Origin: Rikenellaceae bacterium
Lineage (GTDB): Bacteria; Bacteroidota; Bacteroidia; Bacteroidales; Rikenellaceae
Length of the DNA: 64,000 nt
Assembly (NCBI GenBank): GCA_015059715.1
Contig: SUZV01000012.1
Coordinates: 38,458 to 102,457, forward strand
Reading direction: 5' to 3'
The translations under genes were made by a program, and so were the position numbers. Numbering within the stretch: position 1 is the stretch's first letter; each line of letters opens with the position of its first letter. The notes beneath the pieces are model-generated. The model did no database searches and had not been told where the DNA came from. It was given only the letters and a program-made list of their open reading frames with translations. This document shows, one piece after another, positions 23,710 through 33,341 of this stretch.

Positions 23710-25695
23710 CTATTCACCCTTCTTAGCACGGCGCGAGTGCCATATGAAGTAGGCTATGATTGCCACATACATCACAATACCGAGGTACTCGGCACCCGTA
23801 CTACCTGCCCAACCCGTAAGCTGAAGGTCGAGGCCTGCGAATGCCAAGATAGCACTTACAACACCCATAAGAGCACCACCAGCGATGAAGCCCGAGGCGA
23901 TAAGCGTACCACGATTGTTGTTCGCCTTAGCCTGCTCAGCATCCTTATGACGGTTTACAGCCCACGACACAAGACCACCAACAACCAATGGTGCATTCAG
24001 CTCCATAGGGATAAACATACCGAGCGCGAATGGCAGTGCTGGAAGTTTAATGAAGGTGAGCAATAGCGCGATGACCGCACCGATGCCATAGAGCAACCAT
24101 GGTGTTGCACCGCCCGTCATCAGTGGCTTAATTACCGCAGCCATAGCGTTAGCCTGAGGTGCTACTAAGGCGTTCTCACCCACAAAGCCGTATGTTTTAT
24201 TCATGATAATCATCACACCAGCGACGGTAGCTGCCGATACTGCTGTGCCTACAAACTTCCAAGTCTCCTGCTTGCGTGGCGAGGTGCCGAGCCAGTAGCC
24301 AATCTTTAAGTCGGTGATAAAGCCTCCAGCCATAGATAGAGCCGTACATACGACACCACCGATAACCAAGGCGGCAATCATACCACTCTGGCCCTCAAGG
24401 CCTATTGACACAAGCACCAACGACGATAGAATCAAGGTCATAAGCGTCATACCCGACACTGGGTTTGAGCCGACGATAGCGATAGCGTTAGCTGCTACAG
24501 TGGTAAACAAGAAGGCGATGACAAAGACTATGAGCAAAGCGATAATCGTCTGGAACCAGTTGTTAAGCACACCAAACTGGAAGAAGAAGAGCGTAGCAAC
24601 GAGCGTAGCGATGATAACCGTCATAATCACCTTCATCGATATATCGCGCTGTGTGCGAGGCTCCTGAACCGAGCTCTTCTTACCACCGAGCTCATTCTTA
24701 GCCAACGACAGAGCACTCTTGATGATGCCTGCCTGGCGGATAATGCCGATAAGACCTGCCATAGCGATACCGCCGATACCGAGTGGACGGCCCACCTCGC
24801 GGAAGATACCCTCGGGAGTGTTAAGCTCAGCAGGGTTGATACCCATACCTACAAGCGTGTCGCCTATGGTCGCTGGGTCAAACATACCAAGCAGAGGGTT
24901 AACCAATGGAATAACGACAAACCACACGAGTGCCGAACCGCCTGCGATAATAAGGGCATACTTAAGGCCGATGATATATCCAAGACCGAGCACAGCAGCC
25001 GAGGTGTTTAGTCCGAGGGTCAGCTTAGCATTGGCAGCCAATGCCTTACCCCATCCCCACATCTGTGTAGATATTGTCGACACCCAAGCACCGAAGGTCG
25101 AGACGATAAAGTCGTAGAGACCACCGATAAGACCCGCGATGACCAAAATCTTAGCCTGCGAGCCACCCTTCTCGCCCGACACAAGCACCTCGGTAGTTGC
25201 CGTAGCCTCGGGGAATGGATATTTGCCGTGCATCTCCTTGACGAAGTACTTGCGGAAAGGTATCAATAGGACTATACCGAGGATACCACCCAAGAGCGAT
25301 GATAGGAATACCTGATAGAACTGGGCATCAAGGCCGAGGATATAGAGTGCAGGCAGTGTAAAGATAGCTCCTGCCACGATAACACCCGATGATGCGCCGA
25401 TAGACTGAATGATGACATTCTGTCCGAGCATATTCTTCTTGCCACGAAGCTGACCAAGACCTACAGCGATAATAGCGATAGGGATAGCAGCCTCAAATAC
25501 CTGACCCACCTTAAGGCCGAGGTATGCTGCGGCAGCCGAGAAGAGCACCGCCATAAGGATACCGATGGTCACCGAGTAGGGTGTGACCTCCACAGGGGTG
25601 TCGTTAGCCCCCATGATTGGGTTGTACTGCTCGCCATCACGCAGCTCGCGATAGGCATTTTCGGGCAGCGAGGTTTTAGGTTGTTGTTCTGTCAT
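23710..25695 (-). CDS. OPT family oligopeptide transporter
   Basis: 661 residues with about 14-16 hydrophobic segments. PYSVTIGILMAVLFSAAAAY and LGLKVGQVFEA near the start, GQNVIIQSIGASSGVIVAGA and later GGFITDLKIGYWLGTSPRKQ are hallmarks of the OPT/YSL-like family. Probably imports small peptides or metal chelates through the inner membrane; the substrate cannot be read. Promoter at 25789-25796. pepT (a tripeptidase) lies 170 nt downstream on the same strand, a sensible pairing for peptide use. Confidence 0.92.
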   Translation of the reverse strand: MTEQQPKTSLPENAYRELRDGEQYNPIMGANDTPVEVTPYSVTIGILMAVLFSAAAAYLGLKVGQVFEAAIPIAIIAVGLGQLRGKKNMLGQNVIIQSIGASSGVIVAGAIFTLPALYILGLDAQFYQVFLSSLLGGILGIVLLIPFRKYFVKEMHGKYPFPEATATTEVLVSGEKGGSQAKILVIAGLIGGLYDFIVSTFGAWVSTISTQMWGWGKALAANAKLTLGLNTSAAVLGLGYIIGLKYALIIAGGSALVWFVVIPLVNPLLGMFDPATIGDTLVGMGINPAELNTPEGIFREVGRPLGIGGIAMAGLIGIIRQAGIIKSALSLAKNELGGKKSSVQEPRTQRDISMKVIMTVIIATLVATLFFFQFGVLNNWFQTIIALLIVFVIAFLFTTVAANAIAIVGSNPVSGMTLMTLILSSLVLVSIGLEGQSGMIAALVIGGVVCTALSMAGGFITDLKIGYWLGTSPRKQETWKFVGTAVSAATVAGVMIIMNKTYGFVGENALVAPQANAMAAVIKPLMTGGATPWLLYGIGAVIALLLTFIKLPALPFALGMFIPMELNAPLVVGGLVSWAVNRHKDAEQAKANNNRGTLIASGFIAGGALMGVVSAILAFAGLDLQLTGWAGSTGAEYLGIVMYVAIIAYFIWHSRRAKKGE

Positions 25696-25788
25696 AGTAG
25701 TTAAGTTTTATATTGTTATTATCTTCGCTCTGCTTGGCTACAATACTCTGTGCATCGCCACGCAACACACATATTTGCATAAATCGTC

Positions 25789-25796
25789 CAAAGGTA
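25789..25796 (-). promoter_or_regulatory. -7 box of OPT transporter promoter
   Basis: TACCTTTG on the minus strand, about 94 nt before the start. The following sequence GGACGATTTATGC matches that after the valS promoter, so the two promoters form an inverted repeat of 20 bp (19 matches) flanking about 147 bp. Confidence 0.65.
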
Positions 25797-25943
25797 GCAC
25801 TTTTTTTACTAAAAACAAAATTTTACAACCACACATTCACCCACCAATGAAAAACTTTTTACCCGACGACAACCCTCATCTTTTATGTTCAAAAATAGCG
25901 ATATTACATCCCTATAAAATTTGTATTTTCGAGAAAAATATCG

Positions 25944-25951
25944 TACCTTTG
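25944..25951 (+). promoter_or_regulatory. -7 box of valS promoter
   Basis: TACCTTTG followed by GGACGATTTGTGC, about 87 nt before the valS start, with TTTG at 25920-25923. The gap 25696-26037 holds only the two divergent promoters; I see no T-box in the valS leader. Confidence 0.65.
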
Positions 25952-26037
25952 GACGATTTGTGCGCGTTGTGCGCCTTCGGACACAAAACTGACCACAACA
26001 AGCTGGATAAAAACATAAGAACAAAAACACTATAATT

Positions 26038-28662
26038 ATGCAGTTAGCTGATAAGTATTCACCCGAACAGATTGAGCAGAAGTGGTACGACTTCTGGATT
26101 AAAGAGAATCTATTTCACTCAGAGCCCGATGCTCGCGAGCCATACACCATAGTTATCCCACCACCCAACGTTACGGGTATGCTCCACATGGGACATATGC
26201 TTAACAACACCCTTCAGGATGTGCTGATACGTCGCGCTCGTATGCAGGGCAAGAACGCCTGCTGGGTACCTGGCACGGACCACGCATCCATAGCTACCGA
26301 GGCCAAGGTGGTGGCTAAGCTCAAGGCCGAGGGTATAGACAAGGCGACACTTTCGCGCGAGGAGTTCTTGGCTCATGCCTGGGAGTGGAAGGAGAAGCAC
26401 GGAGGCATCATCCTTGAGCAGCTGCGCAAGCTCGGTGCATCGTGCGACTGGGAGCGCACCTGCTTCACCATGGACGAGGAGCGTTCAGCAAGCGTACTCA
26501 AGGTTTTCGTTGACCTATACCGCAAGGGCCGCATCTATCGTGGTGTGCGCATGGTAAACTGGGACCCCTCGGCAAAGACCGCACTATCGGACGAGGAGGT
26601 AATATACAAGGAGTCTAACGGTAAGCTATACTACCTGCGATATATGATTGAGGGCAGCGACAACTATATCGTCGTGGCTACAACACGTCCCGAGACCATT
26701 CTTGGAGATACAGCCCTCTGCGTAAACCCCAATGACGAGCGTTATAAGAGTCTCCCTGCGGATGCTCGCGTTATAGTGCCATTGGTAGGTCGCTCAATAC
26801 CCGTTATCCGCGACGAGTACGTAGACCTTGAATTTGGTACCGGAGCCCTGAAGGTTACCCCTGCGCACGATGTAAATGACTACATGCTTGGCGAGAAGTA
26901 TGGCCTGGAGGCTATTGACATCTTCAACGATGATGGCACCATCAACGACAAGGTGGGTATGTACGTAGGCGTTGACCGCTTCGAGTGCCGCAAGATTATA
27001 GAGGGCGACCTTAACGCCGCAGGCCTTATGGAGCGCGTTGAGCCATATACCAATAATGTGGGCTACTCGGAGCGTACAGGCGTGGCCATCGAGCCTAAGC
27101 TCTCGATGCAGTGGTTCCTGTCGATGGAGGAGCTTGCTAAGCCTGCGACAAAGGCCGTATTGGAGGATGTCATCAAGTTTGTACCTGCAAAATACAAGAA
27201 CACCTATCGCCACTGGATGGAGAACATCAAGGATTGGTGTATCTCGCGCCAGCTATGGTGGGGTCACCGCATCCCTGCCTACTACCTCCCTAAGGGTGGA
27301 TATGTAGTTGCCGAGAGTGCCGACGAGGCATTGGCTTTGGCACGCGAGAAGGATGCATCACTCACAATGGCCGACTTACGCCAGGATGAGGATGTCCTCG
27401 ATACATGGTTCTCATCGTGGTTGTGGCCCATCTCTGTATTTGACGGTATTCGCTATCCGAACAACCCCGAGATAGAGTACTACTACCCCACCAACGACCT
27501 CGTTACAGGTCCAGATATCATCTTCTTCTGGATTGCACGTATGATTATGGCCGGCTACGAGTGGCGCAACGAGAAGCCATTCTCGAATGTCTACTTTACG
27601 GGTATCGTGCGCGATAAGCTCGGACGTAAGATGTCCAAGCAGCTCGGCAACTCACCCGACCCACTCGACCTTATCGCCAAGTATGGTGCTGATGGTATGC
27701 GTATAGCTATGCTTATGTCGGCAACGGCAGGTAACGACGTGATGTTCGACGAGGCACTCTGCGAGCAGGGCCGCAACTTCTGCAACAAGATTTGGAACGC
27801 CTACCGCCTTATCAATATGTGGGAGGTTAGTGCCGAGGCCGAGCAGCCTGTAGCGGCACGCGAGGCTATAGTGTGGTTTAGTGAGGTTATCGAGGAGCGC
27901 ATCGAGCGCGTAAACCACAATATGGAGCAGTACCGCATCTCGGAGGCCTTCACCGAGCTATATCGCCTCTTCTGGGACGACTTTAGCGGTTGGTATCTTG
28001 AGCTTGTCAAGCCAGCTTATGGCTCGCCTGCCGACACTGCTACTATCGAGGCTACGAAGCACTTCTTCGACCAGCTGCTACGCCTTATGCACCCATTTAT
28101 GCCATTTATCACCGAGGAGATATGGCAGGACCTAAAGCCCGAGGAGGGTGTATGCTCTATCGTCATTGCACAGCAGCCTAAGGCTGAGCGCAAGGCCAAC
28201 GAGAGAGTCTTGGCGCGTTTCGAGCTCGCCAAGGAGGTAGTATCGGCCATCCGTAACATTCGCAAGCAGCGCAACATAGCACAGAAGGAGGCCTTGACAC
28301 TTCGCTATATCGCCGACGACAACTTCCCTGCGGAGTTCTCGGCAACTATCGAGAAGCTCGCTAACATCTCATCTATCGAGATAACCGAAGAGAAGGATGC
28401 TACCGCAGCAGCATTTATCGTCAAGACAACGCAGTACTTCGTGCCTTTGGAGGGCAACATCGATAAGGAGGCCGAGCTTAAGAAGCTTGCTGCCGACCTC
28501 GAATACCTTGAGGGATTCCTATCTTCGGTACTTAAGAAGCTCTCTAACGAGCGTTTCGTATCGTCTGCTCCCGAGAAGGTTGTTGCCAACGAGCGCGCTA
28601 AGCAGGCCGATGCCGAGGCCAAGATTGCAGCTATTAAGGAGCAGATGGCGGCCCTAAAATAG
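26038..28662 (+). CDS. valS: valine--tRNA ligase
   Basis: 874 residues, usual length. Class I synthetase: HIGH-type [14 protein letters not shown] (about 42-55), KMSKS as KMSKQLGN, editing (CP1) domain with [13 protein letters not shown], anticodon-binding domain from about 620, and the C-terminal coiled-coil arm (about 805-874, [20 protein letters not shown]). It charges tRNA-Val and hydrolyses mischarged Thr-tRNA. rnhA begins 8 nt after the stop. Confidence 0.98.
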   Translation: MQLADKYSPEQIEQKWYDFWIKENLFHSEPDAREPYTIVIPPPNVTGMLHMGHMLNNTLQDVLIRRARMQGKNACWVPGTDHASIATEAKVVAKLKAEGIDKATLSREEFLAHAWEWKEKHGGIILEQLRKLGASCDWERTCFTMDEERSASVLKVFVDLYRKGRIYRGVRMVNWDPSAKTALSDEEVIYKESNGKLYYLRYMIEGSDNYIVVATTRPETILGDTALCVNPNDERYKSLPADARVIVPLVGRSIPVIRDEYVDLEFGTGALKVTPAHDVNDYMLGEKYGLEAIDIFNDDGTINDKVGMYVGVDRFECRKIIEGDLNAAGLMERVEPYTNNVGYSERTGVAIEPKLSMQWFLSMEELAKPATKAVLEDVIKFVPAKYKNTYRHWMENIKDWCISRQLWWGHRIPAYYLPKGGYVVAESADEALALAREKDASLTMADLRQDEDVLDTWFSSWLWPISVFDGIRYPNNPEIEYYYPTNDLVTGPDIIFFWIARMIMAGYEWRNEKPFSNVYFTGIVRDKLGRKMSKQLGNSPDPLDLIAKYGADGMRIAMLMSATAGNDVMFDEALCEQGRNFCNKIWNAYRLINMWEVSAEAEQPVAAREAIVWFSEVIEERIERVNHNMEQYRISEAFTELYRLFWDDFSGWYLELVKPAYGSPADTATIEATKHFFDQLLRLMHPFMPFITEEIWQDLKPEEGVCSIVIAQQPKAERKANERVLARFELAKEVVSAIRNIRKQRNIAQKEALTLRYIADDNFPAEFSATIEKLANISSIEITEEKDATAAAFIVKTTQYFVPLEGNIDKEAELKKLAADLEYLEGFLSSVLKKLSNERFVSSAPEKVVANERAKQADAEAKIAAIKEQMAALK

Positions 28663-28670
28663 GTGACACT

Positions 28671-29123
28671 ATGGCAGATATAACCATTTACACCGACGGC
28701 TCGGCACGTGGCAACCCTGGCCCTGGAGGCTACGGCATAGTACTCCTCTCAGGGCCCCATCGCAAGGAGCTGTCGGCAGGTTATCGCCTTACGACAAATA
28801 ACCGTATGGAGCTTATGGCCGTATGTGTAGCCCTCGAAGCACTTAAGTACGACGGCTGCAACGTGACACTATACTCCGATTCGAAGTATGTCATCGAGGC
28901 TGTAAACCAACGTTGGGTGTTCGGTTGGGAGCGTAAGGGCTTTGCCGGAAAGAAGAATCCCGACCTATGGATGCGCTTTTTGAGAGTCTACCGCCGCCAC
29001 AGCGTCAGATTTGTGTGGGTCAAGGGTCACGCCTCAACCGTAGAGAACAACCGTTGCGATGAACTTGCCGTAGCCGCAGCACTGAGCACAAACCTCTTAG
29101 AGGATTGTGGCTACGATGGCTAA
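28671..29123 (+). CDS. rnhA: ribonuclease HI
   Basis: 150 residues. The DEDD metal site is complete: Asp9 in YTDGSARGNPGPGGYG, Glu in RMELMAV, Asp in YSDSKYV and Asp in NNRCDELA; the catalytic His lies in KGHA. It cleaves RNA in RNA-DNA hybrids. It is 8 nt from valS and overlaps the next start by 8 nt, so it is in the valS operon. Confidence 0.96.
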   Translation: MADITIYTDGSARGNPGPGGYGIVLLSGPHRKELSAGYRLTTNNRMELMAVCVALEALKYDGCNVTLYSDSKYVIEAVNQRWVFGWERKGFAGKKNPDLWMRFLRVYRRHSVRFVWVKGHASTVENNRCDELAVAAALSTNLLEDCGYDG

Positions 29124-29808
29124 CAATAGAGCTGATAGTATGAGAGAGAGCAAAAAGAGAGATGATAGCATTGATGTAGAGGCCAAAGCTACACAAGGCG
29201 AGGCTACAACATTTAAGAAGCAGTCGTGGAAGCCTGGCACCCTGATATACCCTCTCCCTGCGGTATTGGTAAGCTGTGGCACAACGCCCGAGGAGTACAA
29301 CCTTCTGACCATAGCGTGGACGGGGACGATATGTACCAACCCTCCAATGTGTTATATCTCGGTGCGCAAGGAGCGACACTCCTACGATCTTATACGCCGC
29401 AGTGGCGAGTTTGCAATAAATATCACTACCGAGGCTATGGCACGTGCCACAGATTGGTGCGGTGTGCGCTCGGGACGCGACGGTAATAAGTGGGAGGCTA
29501 TGGGCCTTATGCCTATGCTTACAGAGCATATCAACGCCCCTATCGTCGCCGAGTCGCCCCTGTCGATATGCTGTCGCGTAAGAGAGGTTAAGGAGCTTGG
29601 CTCACACGATATGTTTATAGCCGATGTTGTGGGCATCGAGGCCGACGAGCGTTATATAGACCCTAAAACGGGCAAGTTCTCGCTCGACAAGGCACACCCT
29701 ATAGTATACTCTCACGGCGAGTACTACACCTTAGGGGAGCTTATCGGCCACTTCGGGTGGTCGGTGCGAAAGCCGACTAAGGGCAAGCCGACAAAACATC
29801 GCAAATAG
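29116..29808 (+). CDS. flavin reductase family protein
   Basis: 230 residues from the ATG at 29116, which overlaps the rnhA stop by 8 nt (a GTG three codons earlier is possible). After a charged, poorly conserved N-terminus of about 30 residues, KPGTLIYPLPAVLVSC and NLLTIAWTGTICTNPPMCYI, then SGEFAINI are typical of the FMN-binding flavin-reductase-like split barrel. It probably binds FMN; the physiological acceptor is unknown. Confidence 0.88.
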   Translation: MANNRADSMRESKKRDDSIDVEAKATQGEATTFKKQSWKPGTLIYPLPAVLVSCGTTPEEYNLLTIAWTGTICTNPPMCYISVRKERHSYDLIRRSGEFAINITTEAMARATDWCGVRSGRDGNKWEAMGLMPMLTEHINAPIVAESPLSICCRVREVKELGSHDMFIADVVGIEADERYIDPKTGKFSLDKAHPIVYSHGEYYTLGELIGHFGWSVRKPTKGKPTKHRK

Positions 29809-29835
29809 TATTAACGAAGAGAAACATAATAGTAT

Positions 29836-30411
29836 ATGACAGAGCAGGAACACGATCTACTTAACAGATACGAAGAGTCGCTACGTAAGACGCTTACGGA
29901 GCACCTCACAAGCCAGGGCATCCTCTCAGGCCGCCTATTAGATGTCGAGGAGCTAAGCGAAAAGTGGCACACATCGGCACCATCGTATATGGTCGATGCC
30001 GTGCCCGAGATTGCTAAGTACCCCTTGGTAGCCATAGCATGGGCCATGTATGAGGGTATGGCGGCTGCGGTGCTTTGGGACAAGGAGTGGTCACGCTACC
30101 AGGGTGTCGAGGATTTTCACAAGATGCTTGTCGAGCCTCGCGGCTTTGACTGTATGGATGAGTATATTACCGAGGTGCTTATATGCCTACCTTTGGGCAG
30201 TGACGAGGCTAATAAACTTGAGGACTTGGTGCGCTCTACGGCAGAACGCGCCCTATCACTTATCCGCAAGGAGCAGATAGAGGCTCAGAGCGTTATGGCA
30301 TTCCACGTATATGCTCGCACCACGAAGGTTATGTTCGATATGGGTGTCGCTGTAGAGCTACGCCGCTTGGGCTATAACTATGTTAAGGTCAATGCAGAGG
30401 TCGTTAACTAA
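29836..30411 (+). CDS. conserved protein of unknown function
   Basis: 191 residues, no signal peptide or membrane span, probably all-helical and soluble. Features: RYEESLRKTLTEHLTSQG near the N-terminus, YPLVAIAWAMYEGMAAAVLW in the middle, and a C-terminal YARTTKVMFDMGVAVELRRL segment. I do not recognise a domain but think I have seen this protein conserved in Bacteroidales. It follows the flavin reductase by 27 nt and ends at a terminator, so it is the last gene of the valS run. Confidence 0.75.
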   Translation: MTEQEHDLLNRYEESLRKTLTEHLTSQGILSGRLLDVEELSEKWHTSAPSYMVDAVPEIAKYPLVAIAWAMYEGMAAAVLWDKEWSRYQGVEDFHKMLVEPRGFDCMDEYITEVLICLPLGSDEANKLEDLVRSTAERALSLIRKEQIEAQSVMAFHVYARTTKVMFDMGVAVELRRLGYNYVKVNAEVVN

Positions 30412-30443
30412 GCACACCATAGCGACAATTTTATGAAGATAGC

Positions 30444-30475
30444 GAGGATGGCTAATTTACTTTTTATTCATCCTC
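30444..30475 (+). terminator. terminator of the valS-rnhA run
   Basis: GAGGATGGCTAA and TTATTCATCCTC form an imperfect stem around TTTACTTT, followed by a T-run. Same loop as the terminator at 57040-57071. Confidence 0.75.
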
Positions 30476-30530
30476 TTTTTTAAGAAGTTTTTTTGTCAGA
30501 GTGGTGCAGATGTGATACTTCACTAAAGAA

Positions 30531-30572
30531 GAGCCCCTCGGGATAGTACTTGACGTACAGCCCGAGGGGTCT
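30531..30572. terminator. GTACTTG-apex hairpin, copy B (probable rplT terminator)
   Basis: AAGA-CCCCTCGGG-type stem (GAGCCCCTCGGG against CCCGAGGGGTCTT) with apex GTACTTGACGTAC. It sits 3' of rplT, with T-rich sequence on the minus-strand side (CTCTTCTTTAG). The flanks (30497-30520 and 30583-30610) carry GTGGTGCAGATGTGATACTTCAC-like and GCCGCAGATGCGCC-like sequence related to copies A and C. Confidence 0.7.
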
Positions 30573-30617
30573 TGCTTTATGGGAAGTGCCGCAGATGCGC
30601 CACTATCACAAAAAAAA

Positions 30618-30962
30618 CTATTTAACTGCGTTAACTATTGCCTCAAATGCCTTAGGCTCGTTGAGTGCAAGGTCAGCCAAAACCTTACGGTTAAGAGCGA
30701 TACCCTTTACATTCATCTTACCGATAAACTCTGAATAAGTCATACCGTACATACGAACTGCGGCGTTGATACGTACAATCCACAATGAACGATAATTTCT
30801 CTTCTTCTCACGACGGTGTGCATAGGCAAACTGCAAACCCTTCTCGACAGTGTTTTTCGCAACTGTCCATACGTTTCCCCTTGAACCAAAGTTACCCTTG
30901 GCAAGTTTCAAAACCTTCTTTCTTCTTGCGCGTGACGCAACAGCGTTGACTGAACGTGGCAT
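30618..30962 (-). CDS. rplT: 50S ribosomal protein L20
   Basis: 114 residues, usual length. [20 protein letters not shown] at the N-terminus and [20 protein letters not shown] are diagnostic. Binds 23S rRNA early in large-subunit assembly. It lies 119 nt downstream of rpmI. The infC and thrS genes, usual partners of this pair, are not present upstream. Confidence 0.98.
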   Translation of the reverse strand: MPRSVNAVASRARRKKVLKLAKGNFGSRGNVWTVAKNTVEKGLQFAYAHRREKKRNYRSLWIVRINAAVRMYGMTYSEFIGKMNVKGIALNRKVLADLALNEPKAFEAIVNAVK

Positions 30963-31081
30963 AGTTTAAAGTTTTTGATAGAGCTGGTAGCGGTGTGATT
31001 CTCTCCCACTCTTTGGGGCTACTGCGCTCCTTGTTGTTATTAAAAATTTCTGTTTTACGCTACTTTATGCTTCGCCCGAAA

Positions 31082-31276
31082 TTACTTTACGAGCAACTGC
31101 TTAATCTTAGCCTCATCGGCTGGCGATACGATACCTGAGTAGCAAAGGTTACGCTTACGCTTGTTAGTCTTTTTGGTCAGGATGTGACTGTGATAAGCGT
31201 GCTTACGCTTGATCTTACCTGTGCCGGTGAAAGAAAAACGCTTCTTTGCAGCGGCATTTGTTTTCATTTTTGGCAT
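31082..31276 (-). CDS. rpmI: 50S ribosomal protein L35
   Basis: 64 residues from the ATG at 31276 ([20 protein letters not shown]), the canonical L35 start; longer in-frame reading crosses the promoter. Basic, with [20 protein letters not shown]. The promoter at 31311-31341 lies about 35 nt upstream, so infC is not in this transcript. Confidence 0.98.
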   Translation of the reverse strand: MPKMKTNAAAKKRFSFTGTGKIKRKHAYHSHILTKKTNKRKRNLCYSGIVSPADEAKIKQLLVK

Positions 31277-31310
31277 TGTTACAAAAGTTAATTTAGTTAA
31301 TAATAGCGTA

Positions 31311-31341
31311 CAAAGGTAAAAATAAAAATCAATATTGCAAA
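31311..31341 (-). promoter_or_regulatory. promoter of rpmI-rplT
   Basis: TTTG (31341-31338), 19 nt, TACCTTTG (31318-31311) on the minus strand: a full match to the Bacteroidetes consensus, fitting for a ribosomal protein operon. Confidence 0.85.
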
Positions 31342-31407
31342 ACATTTCGCACCATTTATCCGCAAAACCGAGTATCAATATCGATATAAATCGCTATCCT
31401 ACCACCA

Positions 31408-32556
31408 TTATTTTGTTGGCAGCTTGATATCGGCGCGCACAGGCAGGTGATCCGAGAGGGTCATATCCACATCTACAGCATAGCCCTGCGAAGTCATACC
31501 CTCGGAGTGAAGGATGTAGTCGATACGCAACGTGTTATACATCGGACGGAAGGTGTAACCATAGCCACTACCACACTCGACGAAGGCATCCTTATGGTTC
31601 TTGACAAGCTCGCCATAGACATACGACATCGGGGTATCGTTAAAGTCGCCACATATAATCCTCTCGTGGGGCGTAGCCTCGATAACCATACGGAGTGTAT
31701 CGACATAATCGGCACGTATCGAGGAGTTGTTAGCTATGCGGTTTACGATGCTGAGCATACGATCACCATCTTGCAGTATCCTACCCTGCTCGATATCCTC
31801 GCTGTCGTCAGCCGAGATACTCATGGTGTGCAGATGGTTGTTAAAGATTCTCACCGTATCGCTCTTGTTGACCAAGATATCTACCCACTGCGACGTGCCA
31901 CGTCCCTTGCCCGAGATATCTCCCGAGGCGATGATTGGATAGACACTATAGGTGCGCAGCACCACTTCGCCACCCTCGACAACCTCGCGCATACCGCCTC
32001 GCTCGAAGCGAGCATCGAAGAGCGAGTCTATGCGCTCGACACCTCGTATATTGCGAGTATACTCCTGAATACATACTACGTCGACATCCTCAAGAGCCGC
32101 GTAGTAATCTACATAACCATCGACAACATTGTTGTTGCTATCATCACGGAAGCCTCGGATGTTGTGGGTCAAAATTGTGATGGTACGCTTGTCGGGCTTA
32201 GACTCCACCTTACGGATAAAGTCTACGTTGTAGAAGTCCGAGACACGGAAGAGGCCTGGGATGAGAAATAGTGCTACAATACCTGCGCTCTTCCAGCGTC
32301 CTGTGACAAGCCATAACAACATACACACCGCCACACCCATATATAATATAGGTGCGAAGATGCCGACGATGGTCAGCGAGCCAAATGTTGCTGGGGGAAC
32401 ATAGGGCGTAAGATAGGCTATGACAAGGGCTACGGAGAGCGATATTGTCACAGCGAGGAGGAGAATAACGAACAACGCCCCGAGAAAGGTGCGCTTGGCA
32501 CGACGTTTAGGTTGCCCGAAGGGTTCGTTGTTGTAGGTATCGCCTTTCTTTGACAT
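31408..32556 (-). CDS. membrane-anchored endonuclease/exonuclease/phosphatase family protein
   Basis: 382 residues from the ATG at 32556 (MSKKGDTYNNEPFG). Three hydrophobic segments in the first 120 residues (ALFVILLLAVTISLSVALV and two more), then an EEP domain with LTHNIRGFRDD, VVCIQEYTRN, FNNHLHT, ICGDFNDTP and LSDHLPVRADI. All metal-binding and catalytic residues are there. The nuclease or phosphatase domain is probably on one face of the inner membrane; substrate unknown. It lies 123 nt downstream of the rhomboid gene. Confidence 0.9.
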   Translation of the reverse strand: MSKKGDTYNNEPFGQPKRRAKRTFLGALFVILLLAVTISLSVALVIAYLTPYVPPATFGSLTIVGIFAPILYMGVAVCMLLWLVTGRWKSAGIVALFLIPGLFRVSDFYNVDFIRKVESKPDKRTITILTHNIRGFRDDSNNNVVDGYVDYYAALEDVDVVCIQEYTRNIRGVERIDSLFDARFERGGMREVVEGGEVVLRTYSVYPIIASGDISGKGRGTSQWVDILVNKSDTVRIFNNHLHTMSISADDSEDIEQGRILQDGDRMLSIVNRIANNSSIRADYVDTLRMVIEATPHERIICGDFNDTPMSYVYGELVKNHKDAFVECGSGYGYTFRPMYNTLRIDYILHSEGMTSQGYAVDVDMTLSDHLPVRADIKLPTK

Positions 32557-32679
32557 AGTAGCAAGTGTTGTGAGCTTCCGCAAGCTCGGGTTAATATGTT
32601 TGTGTAGTTTGAGACTATGAGATAAATAAATTTTAAACAACTTCTTAGTATCCGCAACTGTTGTGTGGTTATCTACATC

Positions 32680-33336
32680 CTAATAATAGTAATCTCTACG
32701 CCTATCTCTGCGCTGCCACCATAGCATCAGCAACCAGCCGAAGAACATACCTCCGAGGTGGGCAAAGTGCGCAACGCCATCGTTTGGCGAGAAGATGATT
32801 AGAAGCAACTCTATAACGCCATAGAGCACCACAAACCACTTAGCCTTCATGGGTATAGGTGGTATCATCAACATTATAACATCGTTTGGATGCAACATTC
32901 CGAAGGCCAGGAGCAGACCGAATACCGCACCCGAGGCTCCCACAGTAGGCGTACAGAGATACATCATAAGCTCGTGCGCAGAGTCTATCGTGGCGATATC
33001 TATCTCGGCCATTGCAAGCTGCACCAAGGCAGCACCTATACCGCACACGAAGTAGTATATTAGAAAACGCTTAGTACCCATCTCCTGCTCAAGGCCGCGT
33101 CCGAACATCCACAGCGCGAACATATTGAAGAAGAGGTGCGAGAAGCCACCATGTAGGAACATATATGTCACTGGCTGCCATATCTTAAAGAAGGGGCTCT
33201 CGATAGGAAAGAGGGCAAACAGTCCATATAGCGTTTCGTTGCTGAGCAACATCACAGCAAGGTAGGCCACAGCATTGGCTATTAGCAGGTTAAAGACCGC
33301 AGGACTCTGCGCCATATAGTTTTTAAATGTAGACAT
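32680..33336 (-). CDS. rhomboid family intramembrane serine protease
   Basis: 218 residues, six transmembrane helices. Catalytic serine in GASGAVFGLLLAFG and histidine in VAHFAHLGGMFFGWLL; the loop-1 WQPVTYMFLHGGFSHLFFNM motif is intact. It cleaves membrane-embedded substrates, not identifiable here. Only 5 nt separate it from the mutL stop, so the two share a transcript. Confidence 0.94.
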   Translation of the reverse strand: MSTFKNYMAQSPAVFNLLIANAVAYLAVMLLSNETLYGLFALFPIESPFFKIWQPVTYMFLHGGFSHLFFNMFALWMFGRGLEQEMGTKRFLIYYFVCGIGAALVQLAMAEIDIATIDSAHELMMYLCTPTVGASGAVFGLLLAFGMLHPNDVIMLMIPPIPMKAKWFVVLYGVIELLLIIFSPNDGVAHFAHLGGMFFGWLLMLWWQRRDRRRDYYY

Positions 33337-33341
33337 AGTTA

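Noticed and set aside
25696..26037. T-box or other riboswitch before valS
   Set aside because: The leader is only about 80 nt, with no T-box sequence and no terminator/antiterminator pair.
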